Below, one piece after another: positions 20,330 through 29,375 of a stretch of 64,000 bases of DNA. The number at the start of each line of letters is the position of its first letter. Position 1 is the first letter of the stretch. A program made the position numbers and the translations under genes. Under the pieces are notes generated by a model. The model made no database searches and had not been told where the DNA came from. It saw only the letters and a program-made list of their open reading frames with translations. This DNA comes from Mastigamoeba balamuthi (Eukaryota > Evosea > Mastigamoebida > Mastigamoebidae): the NCBI GenBank assembly GCA_902651635.1, contig CACRSC010000026.1:310005-374004 (forward strand), written 5' to 3'.

Positions 20330-23054
20330 ATGGGCAACTGCGATTCCAGACTGCCGGCGGGATACACGCCGAAACCCGAGGAAATCGCTGCGCGCAGGGC
20401 ACTCCGCAGGCCGCGCAGGCAGGCGGCGCCCGACGACGACGACGGTTCCGAGCGGCGCGGCGCGGGTTGCTCCGACGGGTCGGCGGGTTCCGCCGACGAG
20501 CTGCTCTGCGGGCCGGGGCCGTCGCCGTCGCCGTCGAGCGCCGACGATGACGTGTTCGCGGCGATCAGCGCGGGGCCCGACAGGGTCGGCACGTTTGTCA
20601 AGCGGGCCAAGCGCGGCCTCGACCTCAGCCGCGCGCGCAACGCCGAGGGCGACACGCCGCTCGCGGTCGCGATACGGTCAAACTCGACAGACACGGTCCG
20701 AATCCTGCTCGAGGCTGACGTCTCGGTGAGCACAGCCGCACAGACAGCCCTGCTTTCCCTCCTTTTCTGCGCTTTAAATAGCTCCACCCCCCTTCCGCTT
20801 CTTTGTCTCGCGAGTGCCTGTCATTTGAGATGCGGCGCGAGGGAGGGATCCGACCCGGTTTTGGACAAACACGCTTTGCTTGCTTTGCTAGTGCTTTTCT
20901 TGATGTTTGTTGGGGGCCAAAAACACGGGCCGAGTTGCTTCGTTTCCCCATCCACACTTTTGTTCTAATTGCCCGCGCAGACGAACTCGGCGGGTCTGAG
21001 GAAGCCGTTCCTGACTCTCGCAGCAGAGCAGCGCAACGTCGACATTGTGCGGCTTCTCATAAAATACGGTGCGTGGCTCTGCCTCAGCATAGTCCTCTCT
21101 GCGGTCTCTCCGTGCTACCGCATACAGACATACTCCGCTGCTGTGCCCATTTTGACGATTTTCCTCGCTGCAGGAGCGATGCCATACGTGTGCGACAGCA
21201 AAGGCCATAACCCACTGCACGCAGCCTCGGAGATAGGCGACTACAAGTGCTTCCACCTCATGTCAGTGCCCCCGCAGCTGCCGCCCCTCCCTTCCCCAGT
21301 GCCCCCTGAACCCCCACCACCTTGCCCACCACACCAGACTGTCCAAGTGCGACAGAGACCAGATCGAGGCCAAGACCACCGACAGGGGCGAGACCCCCCT
21401 GCACCTCGCAGTGCGCGGCGGCAGCACGGCCATCGTGCACGCCCTCATCGCCAACAAGGCCCCCCTCCACGCCATCGAGCTCATCGTGCGGGCCCCTCCG
21501 CCCCGCCGCCCTCTGGCCAACGCGTCTGAATGCCCGCCTTCCGTCGCGCCCTGCCGCGCAGAAGGGGAGCACGCCGCTGCACGTGGCGTGCAGGAAGGGG
21601 CTGCTGGACATCGCGAGGTCGCTGATGGACGCGGGGGCGCCGGTTAACGCCACGGACTTTGATGGCAACACGGTCGTGCACGAAGCCGCGCGCAGCGCCA
21701 ATCTGGCGGTCGTGCGCGAGGTGGCCTCGAGGGGCGCGGTGCTGCAGGCGAGGAACTGCGACGGCAACACTGTCCTGCACATCGCGGTGCTCTCGCAGAT
21801 GCCCGTCCGCGACCTGCTGGAGCTCGCCAGCGTCCTGCCCGGCGACCTCAGCGTCCGCAACCGCGTGCAGCTGACGCCCGTCGAGATGGCCAAGGAGGTC
21901 TACATCTCCGCCTACGAGGCCCTCCTCTCCTGCCAGCCCAAGAGGTGTGGCTCACAACTCTCGCTGTCTCTGTCTCTTTCCTTCCGGTCTCTCTGTCTCC
22001 ATTCCCCTCCAGGCTCACATGTGGTCTTTCGCTCTCGGCGCAGCTCTCCGGCGCCCAAGCGGGAGTTCTGCATGCACTTCACGTCGGACATACACCTCGA
22101 GTTCGGCAGGATGCCCGAGATCAGCACGAGCGCGCCGTACCTCGCTCTGCTGGGCGATACGAGCCTCCTCGTGCAGCGCGGCGACGTCGACCACATCCAG
22201 CGCTACCGCGAGCTGCTCGCCAAGCTCTCCACCTCGTTCAAGCGCATCTTCATCGTGCTCGGCAACCACGTCAGCCACTCCCCACCCAGACTCGTCTCTC
22301 GCCCGCGCGCTGTGCTCACGTCACCGGTTTCTCTCTCGCAGGAGTTCTACCACAACGAGTACATGAGGGCGATCGAGACGCTCAGGGCGATCGCGTCGGA
22401 GATCCCCAACGTCGAGGTGATGCACAGGCGCAGCGTCGTCGTCGACGGCGTGCGCGTCGTCGGGGCGACGCTCTGGTGCGCGCTGCCCCCGCGGGCCCAG
22501 CGCGTTGTCCCGCTGTTCTTCAACGACTACAAGCTCATCAACCGCGGCGACCGCCTGCTCTCGGTCGCTGACACCGTCGGCTTCCACGTCGACGACCGCG
22601 CGTTCATCGCCAAGGAGATCCTCGCGGCGCGCGCCTGCGGCCAGAAGGTCGTCGTCCTGACCCACCACGCGCCCCTGTGGCGCTGCGGCGCGGGGCCCGC
22701 AGAGGCCTACTACGACCCCATCACGTAAGCCAGCCAGCGCATTTACGCTGCATAATCGGCGCCAGTGGCACTTGCTGACACCTGCGGGGGTTTGCAGACA
22801 CGCGACGGCGGGCGACGTGACCGACCTGATGGGAGGGCCGGTTGTGGCGTGGCTGTACGGCCACTCGCACTGGTTCCAGGACATGACGATCAAGGGGACA
22901 AGAGTGGCCAGCAACCCGCACGGCTATCCTCAAGGTCCGCTGCCGAGTTTTCTGAAACACTTTTTGCCGCTTCTTTCTGACAAGTTGAGTTGTGGCTGCG
23001 GCAGATGGCATTATCTACGACCCGCGCTTCTCGATCAGTTTTCCAGTCGACTGA
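20330..23054 (+). CDS. Ankyrin repeat-metallophosphoesterase fusion, N-myristoylated
   Basis: The ATG gives MGNCDSRLP, a predicted myristoylation site. After an acidic low-complexity stretch come about five to six ankyrin repeats (GDTPLAVAIRSNSTDTVRIL; GHNPLHAASEIGDYKCFHL; GETPLHLAVRGGSTAIVHAL; GSTPLHVACRKGLLDIARSL; GNTVVHEAARSANLAVVREV; GNTVLHIAVLSQ). The C-terminal half is a calcineurin-like phosphoesterase with its metal ligands in order: TSDIHLEF, LLGDTS, GNH/EFY (split by an intron), LTHHAP and YGHSH, ending SNPHGY. Nine exons join in frame, for example 20330-20725, 20981-21068 and 22791-22935, ending at TGA 23052-23054. The phosphoesterase half resembles bacterial-type enzymes. The combination suggests a membrane-tethered, partner-guided phosphatase or phosphodiesterase; substrate unknown. 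Confidence 0.85.
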
Positions 23055-23463
23055 GACACGAAGGACCCGTCGGCCCAAGGAGCAAAAGACGCGCTGGGAT
23101 CATATTTATGTATCATGGACACAATGTAACACAGTGCCACCAACACGAAGAACATGATCTCGCGTTTATCGGATACAAAAGAACACCGCGCCCTCACGGC
23201 GNACTTTTATTCATACTTAGTTTTTTCAATGAAACTGGTAAAATGGTACGTTTGGCTGCAAAGACATATCGAGACGTGTTGCTCCAGCACAGAGTACGGG
23301 AGGAGATAATTTGACTTTATAATACGATCGCCTGACGCAGTTTCCCCGCTGGCCCGACCGCGACTGCGTACGCGCGTAGTCGCTGACAGCATGGTCGTGC
23401 TGCGACCACACACAACCGCATGCAGGAGTTATCTTTCCTGTCGCAAAAAACTGGTTTGGTTGC
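23055..23463. other. Intergenic spacer with one ambiguous base
   Basis: No gene is supported. One undetermined base (n) stands at 23202. Several frames are open, but none resembles a protein family or has the codon character of the neighbours. Confidence 0.4.
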
Positions 23464-23550
23464 AAAAAATGAGGAGACGTGCGGGGCTCGACTCTGGGAC
23501 CCATGGCTCCAGTCTCACCGCCCGAACCGTTAGGCCACACGGCTCCTACG
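23464..23550 (-). repeat. tRNA-like Pol III repeat unit (SINE-type)
   Basis: Read on the minus strand, the unit has a box A-like TGGCCTAACGG, a box B-like AGTCGAGCCC and a run of six T at its end, the usual Pol III terminator. It aligns with the units at 59268-59350 and 60563-60648 over its whole length (shared GAGCCGT start, GGGCGGTGAGACTG centre, GAGCCCC near the end). Cloverleaf pairing is poor, so I call it a tRNA-derived SINE-type repeat rather than a tRNA gene. Confidence 0.5.
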
Positions 23551-23775
23551 GAAAACAATCTTGAGTTTTCTCCCTTTTCTCCTGCCTCCTCTCTTGTCCT
23601 TTGCGTGCTTCTCATCTGCCTCCCACGCTTGCGCGCAGGTCGCATACGTCGCCCAGTCGCCCGCAAGGGCCTCTCCCCGACCTGCGATCCAACCCGATCG
23701 CCGGTATCAATTAATTCTTCGGCGATATTGTCATCTGAGGTTGATCTGCGCCAGAGACCGCGCTCTGAGCCAACC
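23551..23775. other. Upstream region of PCIF1-like gene
   Basis: T/C-rich DNA continuing from the repeat unit, then a GATATT word at about 23725, 50 bases before the start codon. Confidence 0.3.
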
Positions 23776-25269
23776 ATGAAACGCTCGAGCCCCACTCCGC
23801 CCAACCGCTCCCGCGGCGTTGCGCTCTACGACCTCTGCCCATGTCCCGTAGTCCTTGTCCTTCTTCGGGGCACTCAAGGTACTTCCCTTGGTCCCCCCTT
23901 AGTATACTAACACCGCCAAGTAGAGCCTCAGGCCGTGCGCGCTATGGCCGAGCACGAGCGTTCTGCGGTGCTGCCGCGTCTGGCAGATCACGGGGGCGAT
24001 GCCGCGCCCGTCAGCAGCAGTCTGCTGCGCGAGATCCTCGAGGACGTGCCCGTCAAGGTGTCGCTGTTCGCCTCGTCGTCTGCAGAGGCCCTGCACTCGT
24101 TGAGGGCGTACTGCGACGCGGCGCTCGCGATGGCTGAGCGCGACCTGCACGGCGAAGCCCGCGAGGCCCTGACGAGGTGCTGCACACGGCCGCAACGCGA
24201 TTGGAGGCGCGCACAGCCTGTGTCCGCTGTGCTCGGCGTTCTGAAGGCTCTTCGTGAGGAGGTCAGCCCTGTGCTCCGCGCCGTGGCCCTTCCACGCGTG
24301 GACGAGGCCTGCCGCTCTGTGGGGCGCAAGAGCGACGAGCTGGCGCAGCGCCTGCGTGGATACCGGACTCTCGACGTGCCCTTGGCAGTTGGCGGGTCGG
24401 GTACGGTGGATATCGCAGTTCTCCGCGAAGGCAGTGGCGACCTGTCTCTGAGTTGCTGCGGGAGAAGCGTGCGCCTCACAGCGCAGTGCCTGGAGAAGCT
24501 GCGTGCTCTCCGGGAGCGCAGCGGAAACAACGGGAGTTCCGGGGGGGAGTTCCTGTCCGCCGTTTTCTGTCTTGTCCTACGGTACGAGGTAGCGATGGGT
24601 CCTAGTGCTGCGAGCCTACACGCGGCGATAGCACCCGAGCTCTTCCACGCGCTTCACAACGAGTTCGGCATTGCGTTCGAGCTGTTCGCGAGCCTGCTGA
24701 ATTGCTACAACGGAAACTACTGCTCGGCGTGGCCTGACGTCGACACCCCGTTCGAAGCGTCGGGAGACTATTTCAACTTCACGCCTGTCCGTGGCTCGTT
24801 CGAGGCAAACTCACCGTTTGTAGAGGAGATGCTCGTCTCGATGGTCAACCGCCTCGAAGTCCTCCTGGCTGGTACCTCTGGCCCTGGCGATTACGACAAC
24901 GCCTGGGCAGGAGAGCAGTCGCGGCAGCCTCTGTCTTTCGCGGTTGTCGTGCCCAACTGAGAGGATGCTGAGGGGGTTCGCCGGCTCAAGTCGTCCCGGT
25001 TCGTGCGCGGTGTGGTCGTACTTGCGGCGCGGGGGCATACGTACACGTCTGGAGACCAGTACAAGGCCGCTGCGCCACAGTTCAGGGCAGTGCACGAGAG
25101 CTGCTTGGTGTTTTTGCAGAACGAGTCTGGGGCTGACCGGTGGCCATTCATTGAGAAGAGGCATGCATCTGGCTTACAGCCCCCTAGCTTCTTCAAGGAA
25201 GAGATCATCACGGTTGAAATGTCAAGAAAACGAATTAGAATTCTCGACGAATTAGTGCAAACACACTAG
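23776..25269 (+). CDS. PCIF1: PCIF1/CAPAM-like cap adenosine N6-methyltransferase, with in-frame TGA
   Basis: PCIF1 methylates cap-adjacent 2'-O-methyladenosine of mRNA. Exon 1 (23776-23878) joins exon 2 (from 23921) across a 42-nt intron with a TACTAAC branch sequence. The core matches human PCIF1: FGIAFELFASLLNCYNGNYC, SAWPDVDTPFEASGDYFNFT, then GSFEANSPFVEEMLVSMVNR, QPLSFAVVVP and, near the end, FRAVHESCLVFLQNESGADR. Two oddities: the catalytic NPPF is NSPF here (24808-24819), and a TGA at 24958-24960 interrupts the frame where human PCIF1 has the Trp of PEW. Recognisable coding sequence continues in the same frame to TAG 25267-25269. No WW domain is seen at the N-terminus. TGA ends many neighbouring genes, so it is not generally recoded. 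Sequencing error, readthrough or recent inactivation are all possible. Confidence 0.82.
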
Positions 25270-25637
25270 ACCGAGCACTTGCTGAATATAAAAGATCGGA
25301 AATCAGGGCCAGTTCTCTTCAAAACTAGAATTCTCGTTCCCTGTGCACATCAGATGCGCACACGCCACTTTGGAGGGGACTGCCTCGTACTGAGTTGCCA
25401 TAAACAGCGCATGCAATTCGTTGTCATTTCGGTGTCTGTGCCTCCGTCTTTGAGATGACTGAACCACAGGGTATCCCCAGTACGCCCCAGTAACTGCTCC
25501 AACCCTCAGTTTGCTCCGGATGACCCCTCTCTGGAAACAACGCGGCAACCGAGCAGATATTTCGGGGGTGATTCCCCGGCACCTCAACACAGCTCTATTG
25601 CTGTGTGATGCCGGGGCTGTGTGTCTGGAGAGACTGA
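25270..25637. other. Intergenic spacer, no gene seen
   Basis: Nothing recognisable between the PCIF1-like gene and the first F-box-like gene. Base composition is more balanced than in the flanking exons. Confidence 0.45.
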
Positions 25638-26722
25638 ATGCCCCGTGCCCTGTCTGGCCTGAACAAGAAGCAGAGGCTCGAGGCTGCCCCTGCAGACCAC
25701 GGAGGGTCCCTCCCGCAGGTCCTCTTCGCTCTGCTGCTCGATCACGCCGTCTCGTGGGCCGCAGCCCGCGCCCTCTCGTCGACGTGTCGCTCCGCCCGCA
25801 GCGCCTACACCAGCAGCCCCTGGCACCGCCTCGTCCCCGCCGCTGCCGCCCTGCACTCGTGCTGCGTTGTCGGGGAGGAGACCAACGGCTGCGCCGAGGA
25901 GGTGAGCCAGATCGGCCGCATCCTCGCCATGGCCACTGAGGCCACCGTCAGGTCCGCTTCTCACACCGGAAACACCGGGCTTTTTTCTGCGCCGGTGACG
26001 TACTCGATCGAGCACAGGCACACAAACACGCACAGCACACCCCGGCTTCCTGACACGCGACCCAAGCTGACTGGTCTCGCCACTGCTGGCTGGGCGACAG
26101 GCTCAAGTTCCTGAGGGCGGCGAGGTACTGGGCATCCAGGGAGAGCAGCTCCGAGGCGCTGCTGCGCTCGGTCCCCCGGATGCGCGTCGCCGTCAGCAAC
26201 GGCTGGATGTGGCTGCAGGACCCCATGCTGCGGTTCTCCTGCAGCCTGATGATACCGGGGCCCTCGGACGACGGCAGGCCGCACATCTTCGAGTCAATCA
26301 TCCTGACCGGGCACGTCACCGAGAGCTGGGGCTTCAACTACGCGCCGGCCGGCAGCGTCGCGGCCGCTGAGTGGGTCAGCGACGCGGAGGAGCACGCGAG
26401 GGCCGTGATGGGCGACAACTGGACCTGCTTCAACGAGCCGCAGCCCCCGGGGGTCTGCAGGTGGCAGGTGGACGCGGACGCTGGCGACGCCGTGGAGAGC
26501 ACGCGCAGGGCGGCCAGAGAGGAGCTGTGCCCGCTGGTGGCAGAGCTGGCCGGCAGCATCGGGTGCGCGCCCACAGAGCTCGTGGCGTTCGTTTTCCACA
26601 TGATCGAGGGGACCGACAACGAGGTGCTCGACTACTGCCTTTTCTCCGAGTCGGAGGACCCGGATCCCTGGAGGCTCAACAGCTACCTCGTCGAGCAGAA
26701 CCTCTCCTGCCACTTGCACTGA
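25638..26722 (+). CDS. F-box-like protein, tandem copy A
   Basis: Exons 25638-25951 and 26101-26722. Residues from about 25 (LPQVLFALLLDHAVSWAAAR, then ALSSTCRSARSAY and SPWHRLVPAA) fit an F-box: a leading LP, hydrophobic helices, the xxTCRSxR core and a closing W. F-box proteins recruit substrates to SCF ubiquitin ligases through Skp1. The C-terminal 200 residues (for example RVAVSNGWMWLQDPMLRFSC, then SLMIPGPSDDGRPHIFESI) are shared with the next gene but not with a domain I can name. The splice junction lies at the same codon (AG/G, before LKFLRAARYWAS) in both copies. Internal Cys and Trp are frequent. Confidence 0.65.
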
Positions 26723-26807
26723 GAGATGCCCTCCCCTGAAGCAACGTCACACCGTCTATATCTTTTGGGTGCTTTTCTTCCAGTTGTTTTGACTCAGTTT
26801 TTGCGTG

Positions 26808-27874
26808 ATGCCCCACCCAGCAGCCAGACCATCGAAGAGGAAGAAGAAGACACAGGAAGCTCCGCTTCCAGCCTTCCCGCAGGCCGTCTTCGCTCTGCTG
26901 TTCGAGCACGTCGACTCGCGTGCCACTGCCTGCGCGCTGGCGTTGACGTGCCGCTCGGCCCGCCTCGCCTTTGTCCGCAGCCCCTGGGGACGCCTCGTCC
27001 CCGCTGCCGTCGCCCTGCGCCCCTACTGCTCTGCCAACTGGCAGGGGCCCAGTGTCTTTGCCGGGGAGATCGAGCAGCTCGACAGCATCCGCGCGCTGGC
27101 CACCAGGGCTACAGTCAGGTCCGTTTTTCCTTAGAGAAATGGGGTGCTCCTCTGCGCCGGCGTGTTGAAGCTCTCTCCTGTGCTGTTTCGAAGTCCCCAC
27201 ACCCAAGAGGCGTCTCACACCAGACTTTTCTCTCCCTGTCTGTCAGGCTGAATTTCCTGAGGGCTGCGAGGCACTGGGCGTCCAGGGAGCGCAACTCCGA
27301 GGCCCTGCTGCGCATGGTCCCTCGGATGCGCATCGCCATCTGCAACTCGTTTGCGATGCCTTTCGGGCTTGTGGTGCAGCTGGGCTGCTGCCTTATGATA
27401 CCGGGGCCAGCCTGCGACAGCCCACACATCTTCGAGTCGCTCCTCTGCAAAGGAGACGGCCTCGATAGATGGTGCTTCACCTACGTGCCTGCAGGGAGCA
27501 CATCAGCCGGCGAGTGGCTCGCTGGCTTAGAGCATCGGACAGTCTACCTCCGAGAGAGCAAAGATGAAAATGTCGGGAACGCAGTGATTCCTGTCTCTGG
27601 CGTGCGCAGGTGGGCGGTCGCCTCGGCCGCCGAGGAGGAGGAGGCCGAGGAGTTGGTCAGCAGCGTGGCAAAGATAGAGCTGTCGCTCCTGCTGGCCGAG
27701 CTGTCCAGGAGCATCGGGTGCACGTCCCACGAGCTCACCAAGTTCGTGTTCCACACGATCGAAGGCATCGACAATTACGTGTTCGGAAACCAACTCTGGT
27801 CCGACTCGGACCAGGTATCGGCCATCAACAGGTACCTTGTCGAGGACGAGGCCCTCCAAAGCGGGCTGTGCTGA
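26808..27874 (+). CDS. F-box-like protein, tandem copy B
   Basis: Paralogue of the preceding gene, 85 bases downstream in the same orientation. Exons 26808-27118 and 27247-27874. The F-box-like segment reads FPQAVFALLFEHVDSRATAC, then ALALTCRSARLAF and SPWGRLVPAA. A lysine-rich N-terminus (SKRKKKTQE) is specific to this copy. The shared C-terminal region includes LNFLRAARHWASRERNSEAL, CCLMIPGPA and SIGCTSHELTKFVFHTIEG. Substitutions are spread through both copies, so the duplication is not recent. The target-recognition role of the C-terminal domain is inferred only from architecture. Confidence 0.65.
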
Positions 27875-28006
27875 ACGTGGGACACGACCTGGACCCCACT
27901 GCTGGGAAACTCAACTCGAATGGACCGCTTTGGTATGTTGTGCTGATGGCCAAAATCGTTTCCATCTTATCATCCGTGCGGGCGCTGCTGCCTCTGCTGC
28001 TGCCAG

Positions 28007-29224
28007 TCAATTGTACGCCCGGGACACCAGCTGAGACACTCCCGTGATCTCGGCCCTGAGTCGCATGATCTCGCCGTCGCGCTCCTGCACTGCCCTTTCC
28101 TTGCGCGCGATGACCTGCCGGGACCTCTCGCAGACGGCCTCCACGTCCTTGTCGTGCCTCTCCTTGGCCTCCGCCAGCTGCCCCCTCAGGGCCTCGGCCT
28201 CGGCCCTCGCTGCCTCTGCCCTGGCCTCGCTCTCCCGCAGCTTCTTGTTGAGCGCCTCAGCCTGCAGCGCATGGGCCGCCTTGGCCGCTGTGACTGACTG
28301 CTCGGCAGCGGCCACACGAGAGGCCGTCTGCGAGATGCGCGACAGCAGTCGCTGCTCGATCGAGGAGCACCTGCGGTCCGAGTCCTCGATGCACGCGGCA
28401 CGCACTCGCTGCTCCAAGTCGGCCAGCCTCCTGCTGTACTCCTCCTGCGCGGCACAAACGCTGGCTCAGCGAACCACACACACAGACGCCCACCGTCCCA
28501 ACACGACGCCCGTACGAACACGCTCCTGGTGCAGCAGCTGGTTGTAGTGGTCCGTCAGCTCCCGCCGTTCTCTCTCCCACTGCTCCCTCGCTTGCCCGAG
28601 CTGAAAAAGGCGCGTTGAAATTCGGTCAATTGAGAGGCTTCGGCAGAATCAGAGCCATTGGTCAGTTGATTCTGACGTACACCGCAGTCGCCGATCTCCC
28701 TGCGCACGCGCGCGGTCTCTGTGTCGATGGCGGCCGCGCGCGACCTGCGCTCCACCTCGATCTCCGCGCGCAGGGCGTCGGCGATCTCGCTGGCGTCCTT
28801 GGCTGACGCCACCGCCTTGTCGCGCTCGGTCGCCAGCTGCCGCGACCGCGTCTCCGCCCTGCGCTTCTGCAGCTCCAGCTCACGCTTCTCGTCGCTCGCT
28901 GCAACGGTACCCGAGGCGACGCAGTTGCCGTCAGCGATATTTGGAACCGAAACCGCCGCCTTTCCCAGGAAATTCGGGTTTCCATCGGATTTCGGGGGTC
29001 CCAGCGGCTCTCGGGAGCAGAACGGGGGACGGGGAAGGCAGGCGAGCACCTGCCCTGTCGCGAGCGGCGTTGGCCTCGACGAGGGTGTCGCACGAGCGCG
29101 CGAGGTCCGCGTGAGAGCGCTGGAGCTTGTCCACGAGCTCCTCGAGGCACCGGATGCGCTCGCGCTGGTCCGCGGCCTTGACCTCGCGCAGCTCCTCGCG
29201 CAGATTGCGAACCACCAGCGCCAT
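28007..29224 (-). CDS. Coiled-coil protein, unknown function
   Basis: Exons 29224-29050, 28898-28683, 28590-28520 and 28444-28007 join in frame to about 300 residues that are heptad-rich almost throughout: LREELREVKAADQRERIRCL, ELQKRRAETRSRQLATERDK, AREQWERERRELTDHYNQLL and LNKKLRESEARAEAARAEAE. There is no recognisable motor, membrane or enzymatic domain. Acceptors include CAAG and GCAG; donors GTGCTC, GTGTAC and GTTCGT. The start is 151 bases from the divergent RNase II-family gene. A structural role such as tether, centrosomal or flagellar component is possible but not indicated by any specific motif. Confidence 0.75.
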
Positions 29225-29264
29225 TCTCGCGCAGTCGCCTTCGCAGCGAAAAATTGAGTTCCCG

Positions 29265-29306
29265 AAGATATTCTCGGATTTACGATATCGGAGGGAGAAT
29301 ATCCCG
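29265..29306. promoter_or_regulatory. Interrupted inverted repeat with AGATATT/GAATATC
   Basis: GAAGATATTCTC near 29265 is mirrored by GAGAATATC near 29295, with GATATC between, inside the 151-base gap that separates two divergent start codons. It matches the AATATCT words seen before other genes in this window. Confidence 0.4.
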
Positions 29307-29375
29307 AAGGCGACGAGATTGCAATCTCGGCCGTTGGCTCGTCTGAACAACGAACAGAACACCGTAGGCAACGCA

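Noticed and set aside
23015-23197. Minus-strand frame with a hydrophobic N-terminus
   Set aside because: It overlaps the last exon of the phosphoesterase gene antisense and has no support of its own.
23464-23550. Functional tRNA gene
   Set aside because: Box A and box B are recognisable but spacing and cloverleaf pairing fail; it aligns better with the dispersed repeat units at 59 and 60 kb.
24916-24957. 42-nt GT...AG segment that would splice out the PCIF1 TGA
   Set aside because: It would delete residues that align with human PCIF1 (the PEW and RM/RL-xxSRF region) and lacks the TACTAAC branch seen in the first intron.
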